Notes: generated from the letters alone by a model not told the origin. DNA of 46,071 bases from Hydrogenophilales bacterium CG12_big_fil_rev_8_21_14_0_65_61_21 (GCA_002782005.1 PFGT01000055.1:1-46071); one strand, 5' to 3'. Positions 16,103-24,540 are shown, numbered from the stretch's first letter. Translations and numbers: made by a program.

Positions 16103-16792
16103 TCAGACCGCGCGATCGGACCTGTTTCCCGGCCCTGGGTTGGGAAACAGGACTCGATGCAATAACCAGGCGGCGAAATAGACCGCGAAGAACGAAAACA
16201 CCACATCGCTGAGGAAGTGTCCGCCTTGGGCCATGCGCATCAGGCCGAGGGCGCCGCCGATGACGGTGGCGGCGATGAACCAGCGCCGTGGATGGTTGGC
16301 TAGAAACGCCAGCGCCAGCAAACTGAAACCCACCGACGAGTCGCCGCACACGAATGAGCAGTTGGCGTTGCACTGATCGCTGGGTATCCAGGCCGGGGTG
16401 AATTGGGCTTGGCCGCCGAAGGGCTCGATCTGCGCCGGTCGGGCGCGGCCCCAGTGGTCCTTGAATACCGTGTTGACCAATAGGCCCGGCCCCAGCACCA
16501 GAACCAGCGCAATGTAGGCGGCCTTCCTGCGCCAGTCCCTGGTTTCGAGAGCGCTATTCACTAGCCGGCCAATCAGCCAGATCAGCCAGCCTGACCCAAA
16601 GGCCAGCCAGCCCAGATGGTTGTGGACGAAATCAGTCAATGGGTAGTTATCCAGAACAAAGCCATGCGCAGGCGCGTAAAACCAGCCACTGGCAATCAAG
16701 TCCAGACGGGGAAAGGTTAGGAACAATGCGGTGCAGGCCAGCGCGGTCAGGGCCATGAAACGGGGCGAAGGCAACTGTTTATCCGGACTCAT
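16103..16792 (-). CDS. PAP2-family membrane phosphatase with altered motif 2
   Basis: A 229-residue integral membrane protein of the PAP2 (lipid phosphatase) superfamily with about five to six helices. Motif 1 KDHWGRARP and motif 3 RMAQGGHFLSD fit the family. Motif 2, normally PSGH, reads CGDSSVGF, so the histidine is replaced by aspartate. A change of this kind occurs in some lipid-phosphatase relatives, but activity is uncertain. It is the last gene of a six-gene minus-strand operon, overlaps the preceding GT39 gene by four bases (ATGA), and its stop abuts the sqr stop. Possible substrates are lipid A phosphate or polyprenyl diphosphate. Confidence 0.82.
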   Translation of the reverse strand: MSPDKQLPSPRFMALTALACTALFLTFPRLDLIASGWFYAPAHGFVLDNYPLTDFVHNHLGWLAFGSGWLIWLIGRLVNSALETRDWRRKAAYIALVLVLGPGLLVNTVFKDHWGRARPAQIEPFGGQAQFTPAWIPSDQCNANCSFVCGDSSVGFSLLALAFLANHPRRWFIAATVIGGALGLMRMAQGGHFLSDVVFSFFAVYFAAWLLHRVLFPNPGPGNRSDRAV

Positions 16793-18342
16793 TGTTGCCG
16801 ATAATCCCGTACCAGCCAGACCCGGTATAACGGGGCGAAATCCGGATACAGTTGCAGATAGATGGCCGGCTGCGGGCTGGCTTCGGCGAACCTCTCCTTT
16901 ACCTGCTGGTCAGTCAAATGCTGACTGACCAGCAGGAATGACCCCTTGGGCTGCTTGCGGATATCGGCGGTCAGGGCGTAGTGGTTGTCGATCCGGTTGC
17001 CGAGGTTCAGATATAGCCCGCCCTTGCTATAGGGGCGGCCGTAGTAGCGGATCAGCGCATAGAGCATCCGGTCGTCGCTCAAAAAGCGCGTGTCGGGGCG
17101 CTCCCTAAGACGTTTGCCGACCTCGATGCCCAAGGCGCGAAAGCCCGTCACCCGGCCGTATGGATCGGTCTTGCGGGTCAACTGGATATCGAGCAGGTGG
17201 GTGATGTCGTGGAAGTTGTAAACCACTACGCCCAAGGCCAGGTTGACGGTCAGCGCGGCAATCAGCCAGGCGCGTCGGCCTTTCATCAACAGGCCGGCGG
17301 CGACGAATGCCGCGCCGGCGACATAGGCGAAGGCCGCCCAGTTGGCGAAGGCCCGCGACAGCAGACTCAGGACCAGGAAGGCAGTCAGTGGCGCCAGGGT
17401 AAAGACGGCCAACAAACGCAGACGGTCATCACCGAACCAGCCGCGCGGCCGAACGGCCAGGACCAGCAAGCTAGCGGCGGTAATCGGCCCGAAGACCAGA
17501 AATTGGCCCACAAAAAACTCCAACAGGGCGTCCGGATGAAACAGCGCCCGGTTCAACTCGGAAATCTCCGCTGTGTGCTGAAAGCTGACGAATTGGTGCT
17601 CGGCATTCCACAGGATGTTGGGTATCAATATCAGCAGGGCCAGGGCCGCTGCGGCATACGGTTTCGGGTCTTTGAATAGGCGCCAACGTGGTCGGCTCAG
17701 CAAGACATAAACGACCAGGCCCAGGCCGTAGAATGCCATGCTGTATTTCGACAGCAGACCGAGGCCGAGCGCCACGCCCAGCAGCAGCCAGTCGCGCCAG
17801 CGGCCAGTCTCCAGCGCCGCGACCGTGAAATATAGGGACAAAGCCCAGAACAGCAAGAGCGGGGCATCCGTGGTCATCAACCAGGCGCCCAGACTGGTCA
17901 TGGGCAAGGTGGCGAACAGCAGTGCGGCCCAGAAGGCCATGGCCTCGGCTGGCGGCGTGGACTGGAACAATTGACGCACCAGACGGCTGATGCCGCCCAA
18001 TCGTTCAGGCGGCTGGTTTGCCGGCTCGGCCTGAACCTGGAACAAGCGACGCACCAGCAGGAAGATCACCCAGGCGGTTAACGGATAAAGCAGCAGTGCG
18101 GCCGAGCGCACCCCGATCTCGCGGTCGCCGAACAGATGCGTACCCAGGTAGATCAACCAAGCCACCATGGGCGGCTTGGAGTAATAGCCCCAGTCCGGCT
18201 GGAGCGACCAGGTCCAGTATTGGGCCTCATCGCCATAAAGCTCGATGCCGGCATGTTGGCCGGCCAGCAGATGCCAGATCGTCAGCCCGGCCAGCCAGGC
18301 CAGTAGCCAGAGTGTGTAGCGGGACGGTTTACGATGTGCCAT
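16789..18342 (-). CDS. GT39/ArnT-like membrane glycosyltransferase (copy 1)
   Basis: A polytopic membrane enzyme of 517 residues related to ArnT and protein O-mannosyltransferases, which use polyprenyl-phosphate sugars in the periplasm. The first periplasmic loop has the catalytic acidic pair in ELYGDEAQYWTW, followed by YYSKPPMVAWLIYL, a hallmark of this GT-C group. The ATG at 18342 is chosen because it begins MAHRKPSRY just before the first helix. Longer forms would extend 101 bases into the upstream PAP2 gene; this one overlaps it by 14 bases. The acceptor (lipid A, other glycolipid or protein) cannot be told. Confidence 0.88.
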   Translation of the reverse strand: MAHRKPSRYTLWLLAWLAGLTIWHLLAGQHAGIELYGDEAQYWTWSLQPDWGYYSKPPMVAWLIYLGTHLFGDREIGVRSAALLLYPLTAWVIFLLVRRLFQVQAEPANQPPERLGGISRLVRQLFQSTPPAEAMAFWAALLFATLPMTSLGAWLMTTDAPLLLFWALSLYFTVAALETGRWRDWLLLGVALGLGLLSKYSMAFYGLGLVVYVLLSRPRWRLFKDPKPYAAAALALLILIPNILWNAEHQFVSFQHTAEISELNRALFHPDALLEFFVGQFLVFGPITAASLLVLAVRPRGWFGDDRLRLLAVFTLAPLTAFLVLSLLSRAFANWAAFAYVAGAAFVAAGLLMKGRRAWLIAALTVNLALGVVVYNFHDITHLLDIQLTRKTDPYGRVTGFRALGIEVGKRLRERPDTRFLSDDRMLYALIRYYGRPYSKGGLYLNLGNRIDNHYALTADIRKQPKGSFLLVSQHLTDQQVKERFAEASPQPAIYLQLYPDFAPLYRVWLVRDYRQQ

Positions 18343-19132
18343 GGCGAGCGCGAGTTGGTGGGTGTTGGGCAAAGGACCAGCCCGGCAATAAATGGTAGAC
18401 CAGCACGCCCAGGGCAAGCGCCTGTTCAAATGGCCGGGCCAGCGGATAGCCGGTGTGATGGAAAAAGAACAGATAAAGGGCGCAGGCGACCAACAGGGCG
18501 CGTAGCGCCTCGCGGACGGCGGCGCGCCCCGGATTGCCGAAGCGCCGAGCCAGATAGAGGCCGATCAGCGCCGAGGCCCAGCCGCATAAGATGCCGCCGG
18601 CCACATCCAGCGGCCAGTGGGCGCCGACCGCGACGCGGGCCAGGCCGACCAGCAGGGCCAGTACCATGACGCCGAGCGCGGCCACGCGGTTAGCCAGTCC
18701 GGCCGTCAGTACCGAGGCCAGGACGAAGGTGGCGGTGGTGTGGCCGGATGGGAATGCGCCGGCGGTCAGATAGGGGCCGATGACATGCACCGCATCGCCC
18801 AGCACGGCATAGGGCCGGGCCATGTCGAAGGCATCCTTCAGAACGTGGGAAATGAGTGTGGCCGGCAGACTGGCCAGTAACGCCGCAAGTACCAGATCGG
18901 GCCGCCGGCGCAGGAACGGCAGAATCAGGCACAGCGCCACCAGGGAATCGCCCAGCACGGTCAGACAGGACCAGAAGGTATCCGGCAGGTGGGCCGCCAG
19001 GCCATTGAGCGTCAGAAACAGGGCGCGATTGTCGGCCGGGTCGGCCAGCCGCCATAACACAGCCAGGGCCAGGATCGGCGGCAGCCAGAAATAGGGGTGG
19101 CGGCTGAATGCGGGCAGGAACGATCGGCTCAT
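18329..19132 (-). CDS. PAP2-family membrane phosphatase with canonical motifs
   Basis: A 267-residue multi-pass membrane protein. All three PAP2 motifs are intact: KDAFDMARP, FPSGHTTA and ARVAVGAHWPLDV. Such enzymes remove phosphate from lipid phosphates such as undecaprenyl diphosphate, phosphatidate or lipid A, acting at the outer face of the inner membrane. It lies between two GT39 genes, two bases after the upstream one and overlapping the downstream one by 14 bases. This copy is likely active, in contrast to the last gene of the operon. Confidence 0.9.
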   Translation of the reverse strand: MSRSFLPAFSRHPYFWLPPILALAVLWRLADPADNRALFLTLNGLAAHLPDTFWSCLTVLGDSLVALCLILPFLRRRPDLVLAALLASLPATLISHVLKDAFDMARPYAVLGDAVHVIGPYLTAGAFPSGHTTATFVLASVLTAGLANRVAALGVMVLALLVGLARVAVGAHWPLDVAGGILCGWASALIGLYLARRFGNPGRAAVREALRALLVACALYLFFFHHTGYPLARPFEQALALGVLVYHLLPGWSFAQHPPTRARHGTS

Positions 19133-19134
19133 GT

Positions 19135-20676
19135 TCAGGGCATCCTGACCAGGATGTAGCTACGCTCGCTGTAGACCACCGTTGCGCCAGGCAGGCGCGG
19201 CAGATCGCTGTGCCGGGTCAGGACCAGGTCGCCCGGTCTGGGTAGGCGTTTTTCCACTTGGCGATTGGCATAGGTCTGCAAGCTGGGCGTGTTGACGCCG
19301 AATAACACCAATGGACCGGGCAAGGTCTGGGCCAATCGTCCGGCATTGCGGATGGGCGCTTGCTGAATTTGGCTGACAACAGGAATCAGGAACACGGTCA
19401 TGGCGATACCGGCCAACAGGCCGGAGAAGCGCAACGCCGCCGCCAGGCTGATATGCCGCGTGCCGAGCAGGATCAGGCTGATCGCCAGGGCGCCGCCGCA
19501 GCAAAGCCAATAGGCCGGACCGAAGGCATCCGGCAAGCTGGCGAGCAGTAGTTGGTCATCGCCCTTGAGACCACCGACCGCCCGTTGCGCCAGGAAGGGC
19601 AGGGCGAGCAGCAGGGCGAAGGTCAGCGGCGCGGGGCCAAGCACCAACCAGCGCCGTACCGGGGCCTCGACCATGGCGGCTAGGACGATCACCAGTCCGC
19701 CATAACCGTAATAGACATAGTGCGGCAGCTTGGTGCCGGAAAACGAAAACAGGGTGAGGGTCAGCAAGAACCAGAGCAGGCCATAGCGCAGCAACGGGTT
19801 GCGCCAGATCGCGTGCAAGCGGGTCAGGGCGGCGAGCAGCAGGCCGGTATGCGGCAGCAGCGACAGCAGAACGACCGGCAGGTAATAGAAAAAATTGCCG
19901 CGATGGCCTTCCATGGCGGTGTCGAAGCGTCCCAGGTTGTGGGTGAGAAAAAAGCCGGTCAGAAAACCGGGGCCTTCGCGCCAGGTCAGCATCATGAACC
20001 AGGGCGCGGCGACCAGTAAAAACAGTGCCAGCGGGCCGGGGGCGAAGGCGAAGCGCAGGAACAAACGCCCATCTCGCTGGCTCAGACACCAGAGTAAGAC
20101 GGCACCAGCCGGGATGACCACGGCAATCGGGCCCTTGGTTAGAAAGCCCAGGGCCATGGCCAGCCAGGCCACATAAAGCCAACGCCGGCCATCGTTTTGC
20201 AACCATAGCCAGGCGGCATAGCCGGCTGAGGCCAGCCACAGGTTGAGCAGGGCGTCGGCGGTGGCGGCGCGGGTAATGACGGTCAGACCGGCGGCGGTGG
20301 CGACAATGAGCGCGGCGGTCAGACCGACCCGGCGGTGGCTAACCCGGGTGACAAACAGATAGGTGACCAGTATCCACAAGCTGGAAGACAGCGCCGATGG
20401 CAGCCGCCAGGCGAACTCGCTGCGCCCGAACAGGGTGACGGACGCCGCCTGGAGCCAATAGATCAGGATAGGTTTGTCATAACGCGGCTCGCCCAGCAGG
20501 TGGCTGGACAGGAAATCGCCGCGCAGGAACATCTCGGTGGTCGACGCGGTGAAGGCGCCCTCGTCCAGGTCGAATAGCGGCGCGGCGCCGAGGGCAACGA
20601 ATGGGAACAGGACCAGGACCGCCAGGATCAGCCACTCGTCCCAGTATTCCGGCCAGAGAGAGGCCCGGGTGTTCAT
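19135..20676 (-). CDS. GT39/ArnT-like membrane glycosyltransferase (copy 2)
   Basis: A 513-residue GT-C membrane glycosyltransferase. The N-terminal periplasmic loop has the acidic motif LFDLDEGAFTAST, then LLGEPRYDKPILIYWLQA, closely fitting ArnT, which transfers aminoarabinose from undecaprenyl phosphate to lipid A. About eleven to twelve membrane helices are followed by a small periplasmic C-terminal domain. It begins two bases after the GT2 gene, which could make its polyprenyl-phosphate sugar donor. The sugar is unknown; no aminoarabinose synthesis genes are in the window. Confidence 0.9.
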   Translation of the reverse strand: MNTRASLWPEYWDEWLILAVLVLFPFVALGAAPLFDLDEGAFTASTTEMFLRGDFLSSHLLGEPRYDKPILIYWLQAASVTLFGRSEFAWRLPSALSSSLWILVTYLFVTRVSHRRVGLTAALIVATAAGLTVITRAATADALLNLWLASAGYAAWLWLQNDGRRWLYVAWLAMALGFLTKGPIAVVIPAGAVLLWCLSQRDGRLFLRFAFAPGPLALFLLVAAPWFMMLTWREGPGFLTGFFLTHNLGRFDTAMEGHRGNFFYYLPVVLLSLLPHTGLLLAALTRLHAIWRNPLLRYGLLWFLLTLTLFSFSGTKLPHYVYYGYGGLVIVLAAMVEAPVRRWLVLGPAPLTFALLLALPFLAQRAVGGLKGDDQLLLASLPDAFGPAYWLCCGGALAISLILLGTRHISLAAALRFSGLLAGIAMTVFLIPVVSQIQQAPIRNAGRLAQTLPGPLVLFGVNTPSLQTYANRQVEKRLPRPGDLVLTRHSDLPRLPGATVVYSERSYILVRMP

Positions 20677-20678
20677 GT

Positions 20679-21644
20679 TTATTGGCTGGGTGGCTCTCGC
20701 AGCAAGTATTGTGCCTTGCCGCCCGGCTCATGCCAGATGCGGGTGAGCATCTCACCCAGGATGCCCATGCCGATGAAGTTGGCGCCCATCAGGGTCAGCA
20801 TCACGCCCATCAATAGCAGCGGTCGGCCGCCGATGTCGGCCCCGGCGAACAGCTTGAGCCCGGCCAGGTAGAGCAGTATCAAAAAGCCGGGGAAAAACAT
20901 CGCCGCGCCGGCGCCGCCGAAGGCATGCATGGGGCGATGCAGGAAGCGCAGCATGAACTTCACCCACATCAGGTCGAGCAGGACGCGGATGGTGCGGTCG
21001 ATGCCGTATTTCGACACGCCCTTGGTGCGTGGAAAGTGGTTGACCTCCGCTTCCATTACCTTGGCTCCGTATTCATGCGCCAGGGCCGGGATGAAACGGT
21101 GCAACTCGCCATAAATCTTGACGTACCGGATCGCCTCGCGCCGATAGAGTTTGAGCGAACAGCCATAGTCGTGCAGACGCACGCCGGTCACCTTGGAGAT
21201 CAGCCGGTTGGCGATCATGGAAGGTATCTTGCGGGAAAACGCCTTGTCCTGTCGGTGTCTGCGCCAGCCGGAAATGATGTCGATCTCCGGGTGCTCGTCG
21301 AGCATCTTTAACAGGCGGGGAATATCGGCCGGATCGTTCTGCATGTCGCCGTCGATAGTCACCAGTATCTCACCCCGCGCGGCATCGAAGCCAGCCTGCA
21401 TGGCGGTCGACTGGCCATAGTTGCGACGCAGGAAAAACGGCCGCAACCAAGGGCGGCTGGTCGCCAGTTTGGCCAATAGTTTGTCGGAACCATCGCGCGA
21501 GCCGTCATCGACACAAACCAGCTCCCAACTGTCTGGCTGCCCGGACATCACCGATTCAACCCGATTCACCAGGTCGGGCAGGTTGTCGTATTCGTTGTAG
21601 ATGGGGGCGAGAATGGAAACGCGGACCGACTCGGGCATGGTCAT
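20679..21644 (-). CDS. GT2 polyprenyl-phosphate glycosyltransferase (ArnC/GtrB-like)
   Basis: A 321-residue enzyme with a cytosolic GT-A domain. The start SILAPIYNEYDNL, the DDGSRDGS loop, the metal-binding TIDGDMQNDP (DxD-type) and the C-terminal pair of membrane helices are those of polyprenyl-phosphate sugar synthases such as ArnC, GtrB and DPM1. It should attach a sugar from a nucleotide donor to undecaprenyl phosphate. An ATG two codons in (21638) is an alternative start. The downstream ArnT-like genes are the natural users of the product. Confidence 0.9.
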   Translation of the reverse strand: MTMPESVRVSILAPIYNEYDNLPDLVNRVESVMSGQPDSWELVCVDDGSRDGSDKLLAKLATSRPWLRPFFLRRNYGQSTAMQAGFDAARGEILVTIDGDMQNDPADIPRLLKMLDEHPEIDIISGWRRHRQDKAFSRKIPSMIANRLISKVTGVRLHDYGCSLKLYRREAIRYVKIYGELHRFIPALAHEYGAKVMEAEVNHFPRTKGVSKYGIDRTIRVLLDLMWVKFMLRFLHRPMHAFGGAGAAMFFPGFLILLYLAGLKLFAGADIGGRPLLLMGVMLTLMGANFIGMGILGEMLTRIWHEPGGKAQYLLREPPSQ

Positions 21645-21664
21645 GGGCTGACAAATCGAATTCG

Positions 21665-22378
21665 CTAGTTTACCGGCAAATCGGGGTCCGCGCCCGTCTC
21701 ACCCAGTTCCCGCTCCAACGCCTCATCGTAATGCCGGCCATGGCGCAGGCGACGAAACAGATACACACCTAGAACGCCGGACCCAATAAACAGCGCGATG
21801 GCCGTCCCGATACGCCAGGCAGGATCGACATTCACGCCGCTGCCGACCAAGGCAAAAATTGCGGTTTGCGGCAAAAATCCTAGCGCCGAGCCGAGCAGAA
21901 ATGGGGCTGCCGGCACACTGGAAACGCCGCCGGCCAAGCTGGTTGCGACATTGCTGCCGACCGGCAGCAGGCGGATCAGCAAGGTCATGGTGAACGGATA
22001 ATCGCGCACGAAATTATCAATCTTGGCGACCCGGCCGGATAAACGTTTGGCCACCAATGATCGGCCAGTAAACCGGGCATAGAAAAATGTTGCAGCGCAG
22101 CCTAGTTCGGTGGCGATCAGACCCAGCCAGGTGCCATACAGAAACCCGAAGGCATAACCAGCCATGAAGGCGATGACCTGTCGTGGCAGGCCGATGGCCG
22201 TGAATAGCATACCGATGGCGAGAAACAATAGCTCGCCAGAGACCCCTTTGCCGCGTACCTCGCGGTCGATCCAGCCCTGATTCAGCAGGTCGCCCAGATG
22301 AGTCTGGTTAATCAGAAAGCCTAGCGCCGCCATGGAAAGCAGAACAGCCAGCCCGCGCAGGATGATTTTTGGGTTCAT
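21665..22378 (-). CDS. VTT/DedA-like membrane protein (TVP38 family)
   Basis: A 237-residue integral membrane protein of the VTT (SNARE-associated/DedA) superfamily. Conserved parts are visible: AFMAGYAFGFLYGTWLG, the central GRSLVAKRL, and RLLPVGSNVATSLAGG with its re-entrant-loop arginine and glycines, followed by the LPQTAIFALVGSG segment. Members act as lipid scramblases, and some bacterial DedA proteins recycle undecaprenyl phosphate. The ATG at 22378 is used because a longer form would run back through the tRNA-Ser gene. It is the first gene of the glycosyltransferase/PAP2 operon, 20 bases before the GT2 gene. Confidence 0.87.
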   Translation of the reverse strand: MNPKIILRGLAVLLSMAALGFLINQTHLGDLLNQGWIDREVRGKGVSGELLFLAIGMLFTAIGLPRQVIAFMAGYAFGFLYGTWLGLIATELGCAATFFYARFTGRSLVAKRLSGRVAKIDNFVRDYPFTMTLLIRLLPVGSNVATSLAGGVSSVPAAPFLLGSALGFLPQTAIFALVGSGVNVDPAWRIGTAIALFIGSGVLGVYLFRRLRHGRHYDEALERELGETGADPDLPVN

Positions 22379-22448
22379 GAAGGTGAAGTTAGTGGGGCGG
22401 ATGGAAAATCGAGAATCTGCGGCAGGCATTCTAGCCCACCCATCGCCC

Positions 22449-22477
22449 TTGCCCGAACGCTGGTTAGCAGGTATTCT
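22449..22477 (+). promoter_or_regulatory. Probable sigma-70 promoter of tRNA-Ser
   Basis: TTGCCC, 17 bases, TATTCT lies so that transcription would begin near 22484, a few bases before the tRNA. The bases after the -10 are GC-rich (GCGCCCC), the discriminator type of stringently controlled stable-RNA promoters. Each hexamer has four of six consensus bases, so position and discriminator carry most of the weight. Confidence 0.5.
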
Positions 22478-22489
22478 TGCGCCCCTTCC

Positions 22490-22580
22490 GGAGAGGTGGA
22501 TGAGCGGTTTAAGTCGCACGCCTGGAAAGCGTGTTTAGGATAATATCCTAACGCGGGTTCGAATCCCGCCCTCTCCGCCA
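22490..22580 (+). tRNA. tRNA-Ser (anticodon GGA)
   Basis: The 91-base gene folds as a class II tRNA. The acceptor GGAGAGG pairs with CCTCTCC, the D-arm starts with TGGATGAGCGG, the anticodon stem CACGC/GCGTG encloses CTGGAAA with GGA at 22524-22526, a long variable arm follows (TTAGGATAATATCCTAA), and the T-arm is GCGGGTTCGAATCCCGC. CCA is encoded. It reads UCC and UCU serine codons. It stands alone, divergent from the VTT gene, and no attachment-site duplication is visible in the window. Confidence 0.97.
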
Positions 22581-22620
22581 GACTCGTGCCTGAATTCCTG
22601 ACCGCCGTTCTGCTCCCGCT

Positions 22621-22875
22621 CTACTTCAAGTTCTTCGAAGAAAACAGCAGCGCCTTGTCGCCGGCAAAACTGACTGCCACTGACTGTTTGTCATCGCCCC
22701 AGTTGCAACTTCTCAAGCCCATCAGGTCATCGCATTTGTCTGGGGCGCCGATCAGCTTGACGACCTCGTCGTAGGGCATGCCAACGGTAATCTTGCTGTA
22801 GTTCTGGACGGTCAGCTTGCTGCAACCGAGCAACGTTGTCAGCAGGATGATCCCGATCAGTGTCTGAATTTTCAT
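22621..22875 (-). CDS. Small SmpA/OmlA-like lipoprotein
   Basis: An 84-residue predicted lipoprotein. The signal peptide MKIQTLIGIILLTTLLGC ends in the lipobox LLGC, so the mature protein would start at Cys18. The rest (KITVGMPYDEVVKLIGAPDKC) matches the short BamE/SmpA-like fold and DUF3862, where a helix pair packs on a three-stranded sheet. Further cysteines at about 48 and 57 (DKC, RSCNW) could form a disulfide in the periplasm. It is monocistronic; 69 bases separate it from the toxin gene upstream. The function is unknown. Confidence 0.82.
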   Translation of the reverse strand: MKIQTLIGIILLTTLLGCSKLTVQNYSKITVGMPYDEVVKLIGAPDKCDDLMGLRSCNWGDDKQSVAVSFAGDKALLFSSKNLK

Positions 22876-22944
22876 TTTGCGATCTCACTTTCTTTGCGTT
22901 ATTAGTGACGGTTATAAAGGGCGTGTTGCATGTGCTGACTATAC

Positions 22945-23241
22945 CTATTCTTGTGCATACCCGCCTTCCCGCTGATGTCGAATTGTCTGAACGATTGCAG
23001 TGTCGTTCGCTACGTCGAAATCGTAGAGCGCCAAGTAGCCGGCCCTGCCACGCGCAATGACCAGTTCACGTAAACCCGCTTCCGCCTTGCGCCCGATAAG
23101 TGGGTGTTCTTTGAGGATCGATAAGCCGCGTAGCAGGGTGGGTATGGTTTCCCGTGCAGTGTCGGCATCGTCGTCTTGAAGAAAATCTGTCAGCCGCTCC
23201 ATATCCAGCAGCGCGCGCGGTGCTATAACCAGTCGCGTCAT
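22945..23241 (-). CDS. ParE/RelE-family toxin
   Basis: A 98-residue protein of the type II toxin ParE/RelE superfamily. The N-terminal two-helix hairpin (APRALLDMERLTDFLQ) is followed by IGRKAEAGLRELVIARGRAGYLALYDF and the final strand TAIVQTIRHQREGGY, the typical beta-sheet core with its conserved arginines. ParE toxins inhibit gyrase and RelE toxins cleave ribosome-bound mRNA; which applies is not clear, though the RHQRE ending is ParE-like. It begins five bases after the antitoxin stop, giving the usual antitoxin-first order. Confidence 0.88.
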   Translation of the reverse strand: MTRLVIAPRALLDMERLTDFLQDDDADTARETIPTLLRGLSILKEHPLIGRKAEAGLRELVIARGRAGYLALYDFDVANDTAIVQTIRHQREGGYAQE

Positions 23242-23246
23242 GCGGT

Positions 23247-23525
23247 TTACAACTGGGTGGGCGAGGGGCGTTTGATCTGTTTTCCGGCTAACCGGGCCTG
23301 GATGTAGCTGAATACTTCATCAGCATCATAGATCAGTCCGTATTGGGCGACCTCTTCTCTGGCCAGAAGTGCCTGGTCAACAAATTGGCGGCGCCTTTCC
23401 ACCAGCTCGATTTGCGCTTGCAGCGATTCGAGCATGAAGGCATGGGGAGTCTTTCCGGCGGCTGCGGCGGCGTTGGCGATACGGGATTTGAGTGCATCCG
23501 GTAGTTTTATTGTGGTGGTAGATAT
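23247..23525 (-). CDS. Ribbon-helix-helix antitoxin with apparent ATA start
   Basis: The 92-residue product (STTTIKLPDALKSRIANAAA...) is a CopG/RHH-type antitoxin: a DNA-binding strand and two helices, then a C-terminal tail that would bind the ParE-like toxin. Homologues of this type start MSTTTIKLPD. Here the codon in that position is ATA, exactly seven bases after a strong Shine-Dalgarno (AAAAGGAG), and no ATG, GTG or TTG is nearby in frame. The next upstream ATG (23747) would add 74 unrelated residues and overlap the start of purU. The start may be a rare ATA initiation, a mutated ATG that lowers antitoxin output, or a sequence error. Confidence 0.7.
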   Translation of the reverse strand: MSTTTIKLPDALKSRIANAAAAAGKTPHAFMLESLQAQIELVERRRQFVDQALLAREEVAQYGLIYDADEVFSYIQARLAGKQIKRPSPTQL

Positions 23526-23685
23526 TTCGATGCTCCTTTTAAGTTGAGTGTTACCAAGGTAGCACTGACATCGGCCTTGGGCAATGCACAGCCTTTGGCG
23601 GCCAGTGAAAATGTGAGGGTACGGTCCGGGGGCGTGGCCCGATGACGTAAAATGCAGCCATTCGATCCCGCCGATTTGATAAAAA

Positions 23686-24540
23686 ATGCGCAATACCGCT
23701 TGTCTGCTGGTGTCCTGCCCCGACCGCAAGGGGCTGGTTGCCGCCATCGCCGATTTTCTCTATGGCCACAATGCCAACATACTGCACGCCGATCAGCATC
23801 AGGATAAAGTGGCTGGGCTATTCCTGATGCGGGTGGAATGGGACCTGGATGGTTTCGAACTTGACCTGGACAAGTTCGACGAGGCCTTCGCGCCCATCGC
23901 CGATCAGTTCCTGATGACCTGGCGGCTTGCCCTGTCTAGCGTCAAGCCGCGCCTGGCGATTTTTGTGTCCAAGTTTGACCACTGTCTGGCCGATCTGCTT
24001 TACCGCCATCATGCTGGCGAGTTGTTTTGCGACATCCCGCTGATCGTCAGCAACCACCCGGATAACCTCTGGTTGGCCGAGGCCTACAAGATTCCCTTCG
24101 TGAACCTCAGTGTGACCAAGGACAACAAGGCGGAGGCGGAACAACAGCAATTGGCCCTGCTGGCGGACCATCGCATCGATTTCATTGTTCTGGCGCGTTA
24201 CATGCAGGTGCTGTCGCCGGAATTCATCCGGCAGTGGGACAACCGGGTGATTAACATCCACCATTCCTTCCTGCCCGCGTTCCACGGCGCCAAGCCCTAT
24301 CAGCGGGCCTTCGAGCGAGGCGTGAAGCTGATCGGCGCGACCAGTCATTACGTTACCGAGGTACTCGACGACGGTCCGATCATCGAGCAGGACGTGATCC
24401 GTATCAGCCACCGTGACGACCAGGAAAACTTGATACGGAAAGGGGCCGACCTGGAAAAAGTGGTGCTGTCACGCGCCGTGAAGTGGCACATCGACAACCG
24501 GATATTGGTCTACGGCAACAAGACCGTGGTGTTCGATTAG
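23686..24540 (+). CDS. purU: Formyltetrahydrofolate deformylase
   Basis: PurU hydrolyses 10-formyl-THF to formate and THF, balancing one-carbon pools. The 284 residues comprise an N-terminal ACT domain (CLLVSCPDRKGLVAAIADFL) and a formyltransferase-type domain. The catalytic region shows INIHHSFLPAFHGAKPY and the aspartate-containing TEVLDDGPIIEQD. The length is standard. It is divergent from the RHH antitoxin, with 160 bases between, and converges on the nitroreductase gene across two dRS3-like hairpins. Confidence 0.97.
   Translation: MRNTACLLVSCPDRKGLVAAIADFLYGHNANILHADQHQDKVAGLFLMRVEWDLDGFELDLDKFDEAFAPIADQFLMTWRLALSSVKPRLAIFVSKFDHCLADLLYRHHAGELFCDIPLIVSNHPDNLWLAEAYKIPFVNLSVTKDNKAEAEQQQLALLADHRIDFIVLARYMQVLSPEFIRQWDNRVINIHHSFLPAFHGAKPYQRAFERGVKLIGATSHYVTEVLDDGPIIEQDVIRISHRDDQENLIRKGADLEKVVLSRAVKWHIDNRILVYGNKTVVFD

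Noticed and set aside
22379-22519. Longer VTT protein starting at 22519
   Set aside because: It would read antisense through the tRNA-Ser gene, and the extra residues are not family-like.
22490-22580. tRNA-Ser as attachment site of an integrated element
   Set aside because: No integrase and no repeat of the tRNA 3' end is seen nearby; the toxin-antitoxin genes downstream are too small an indication.
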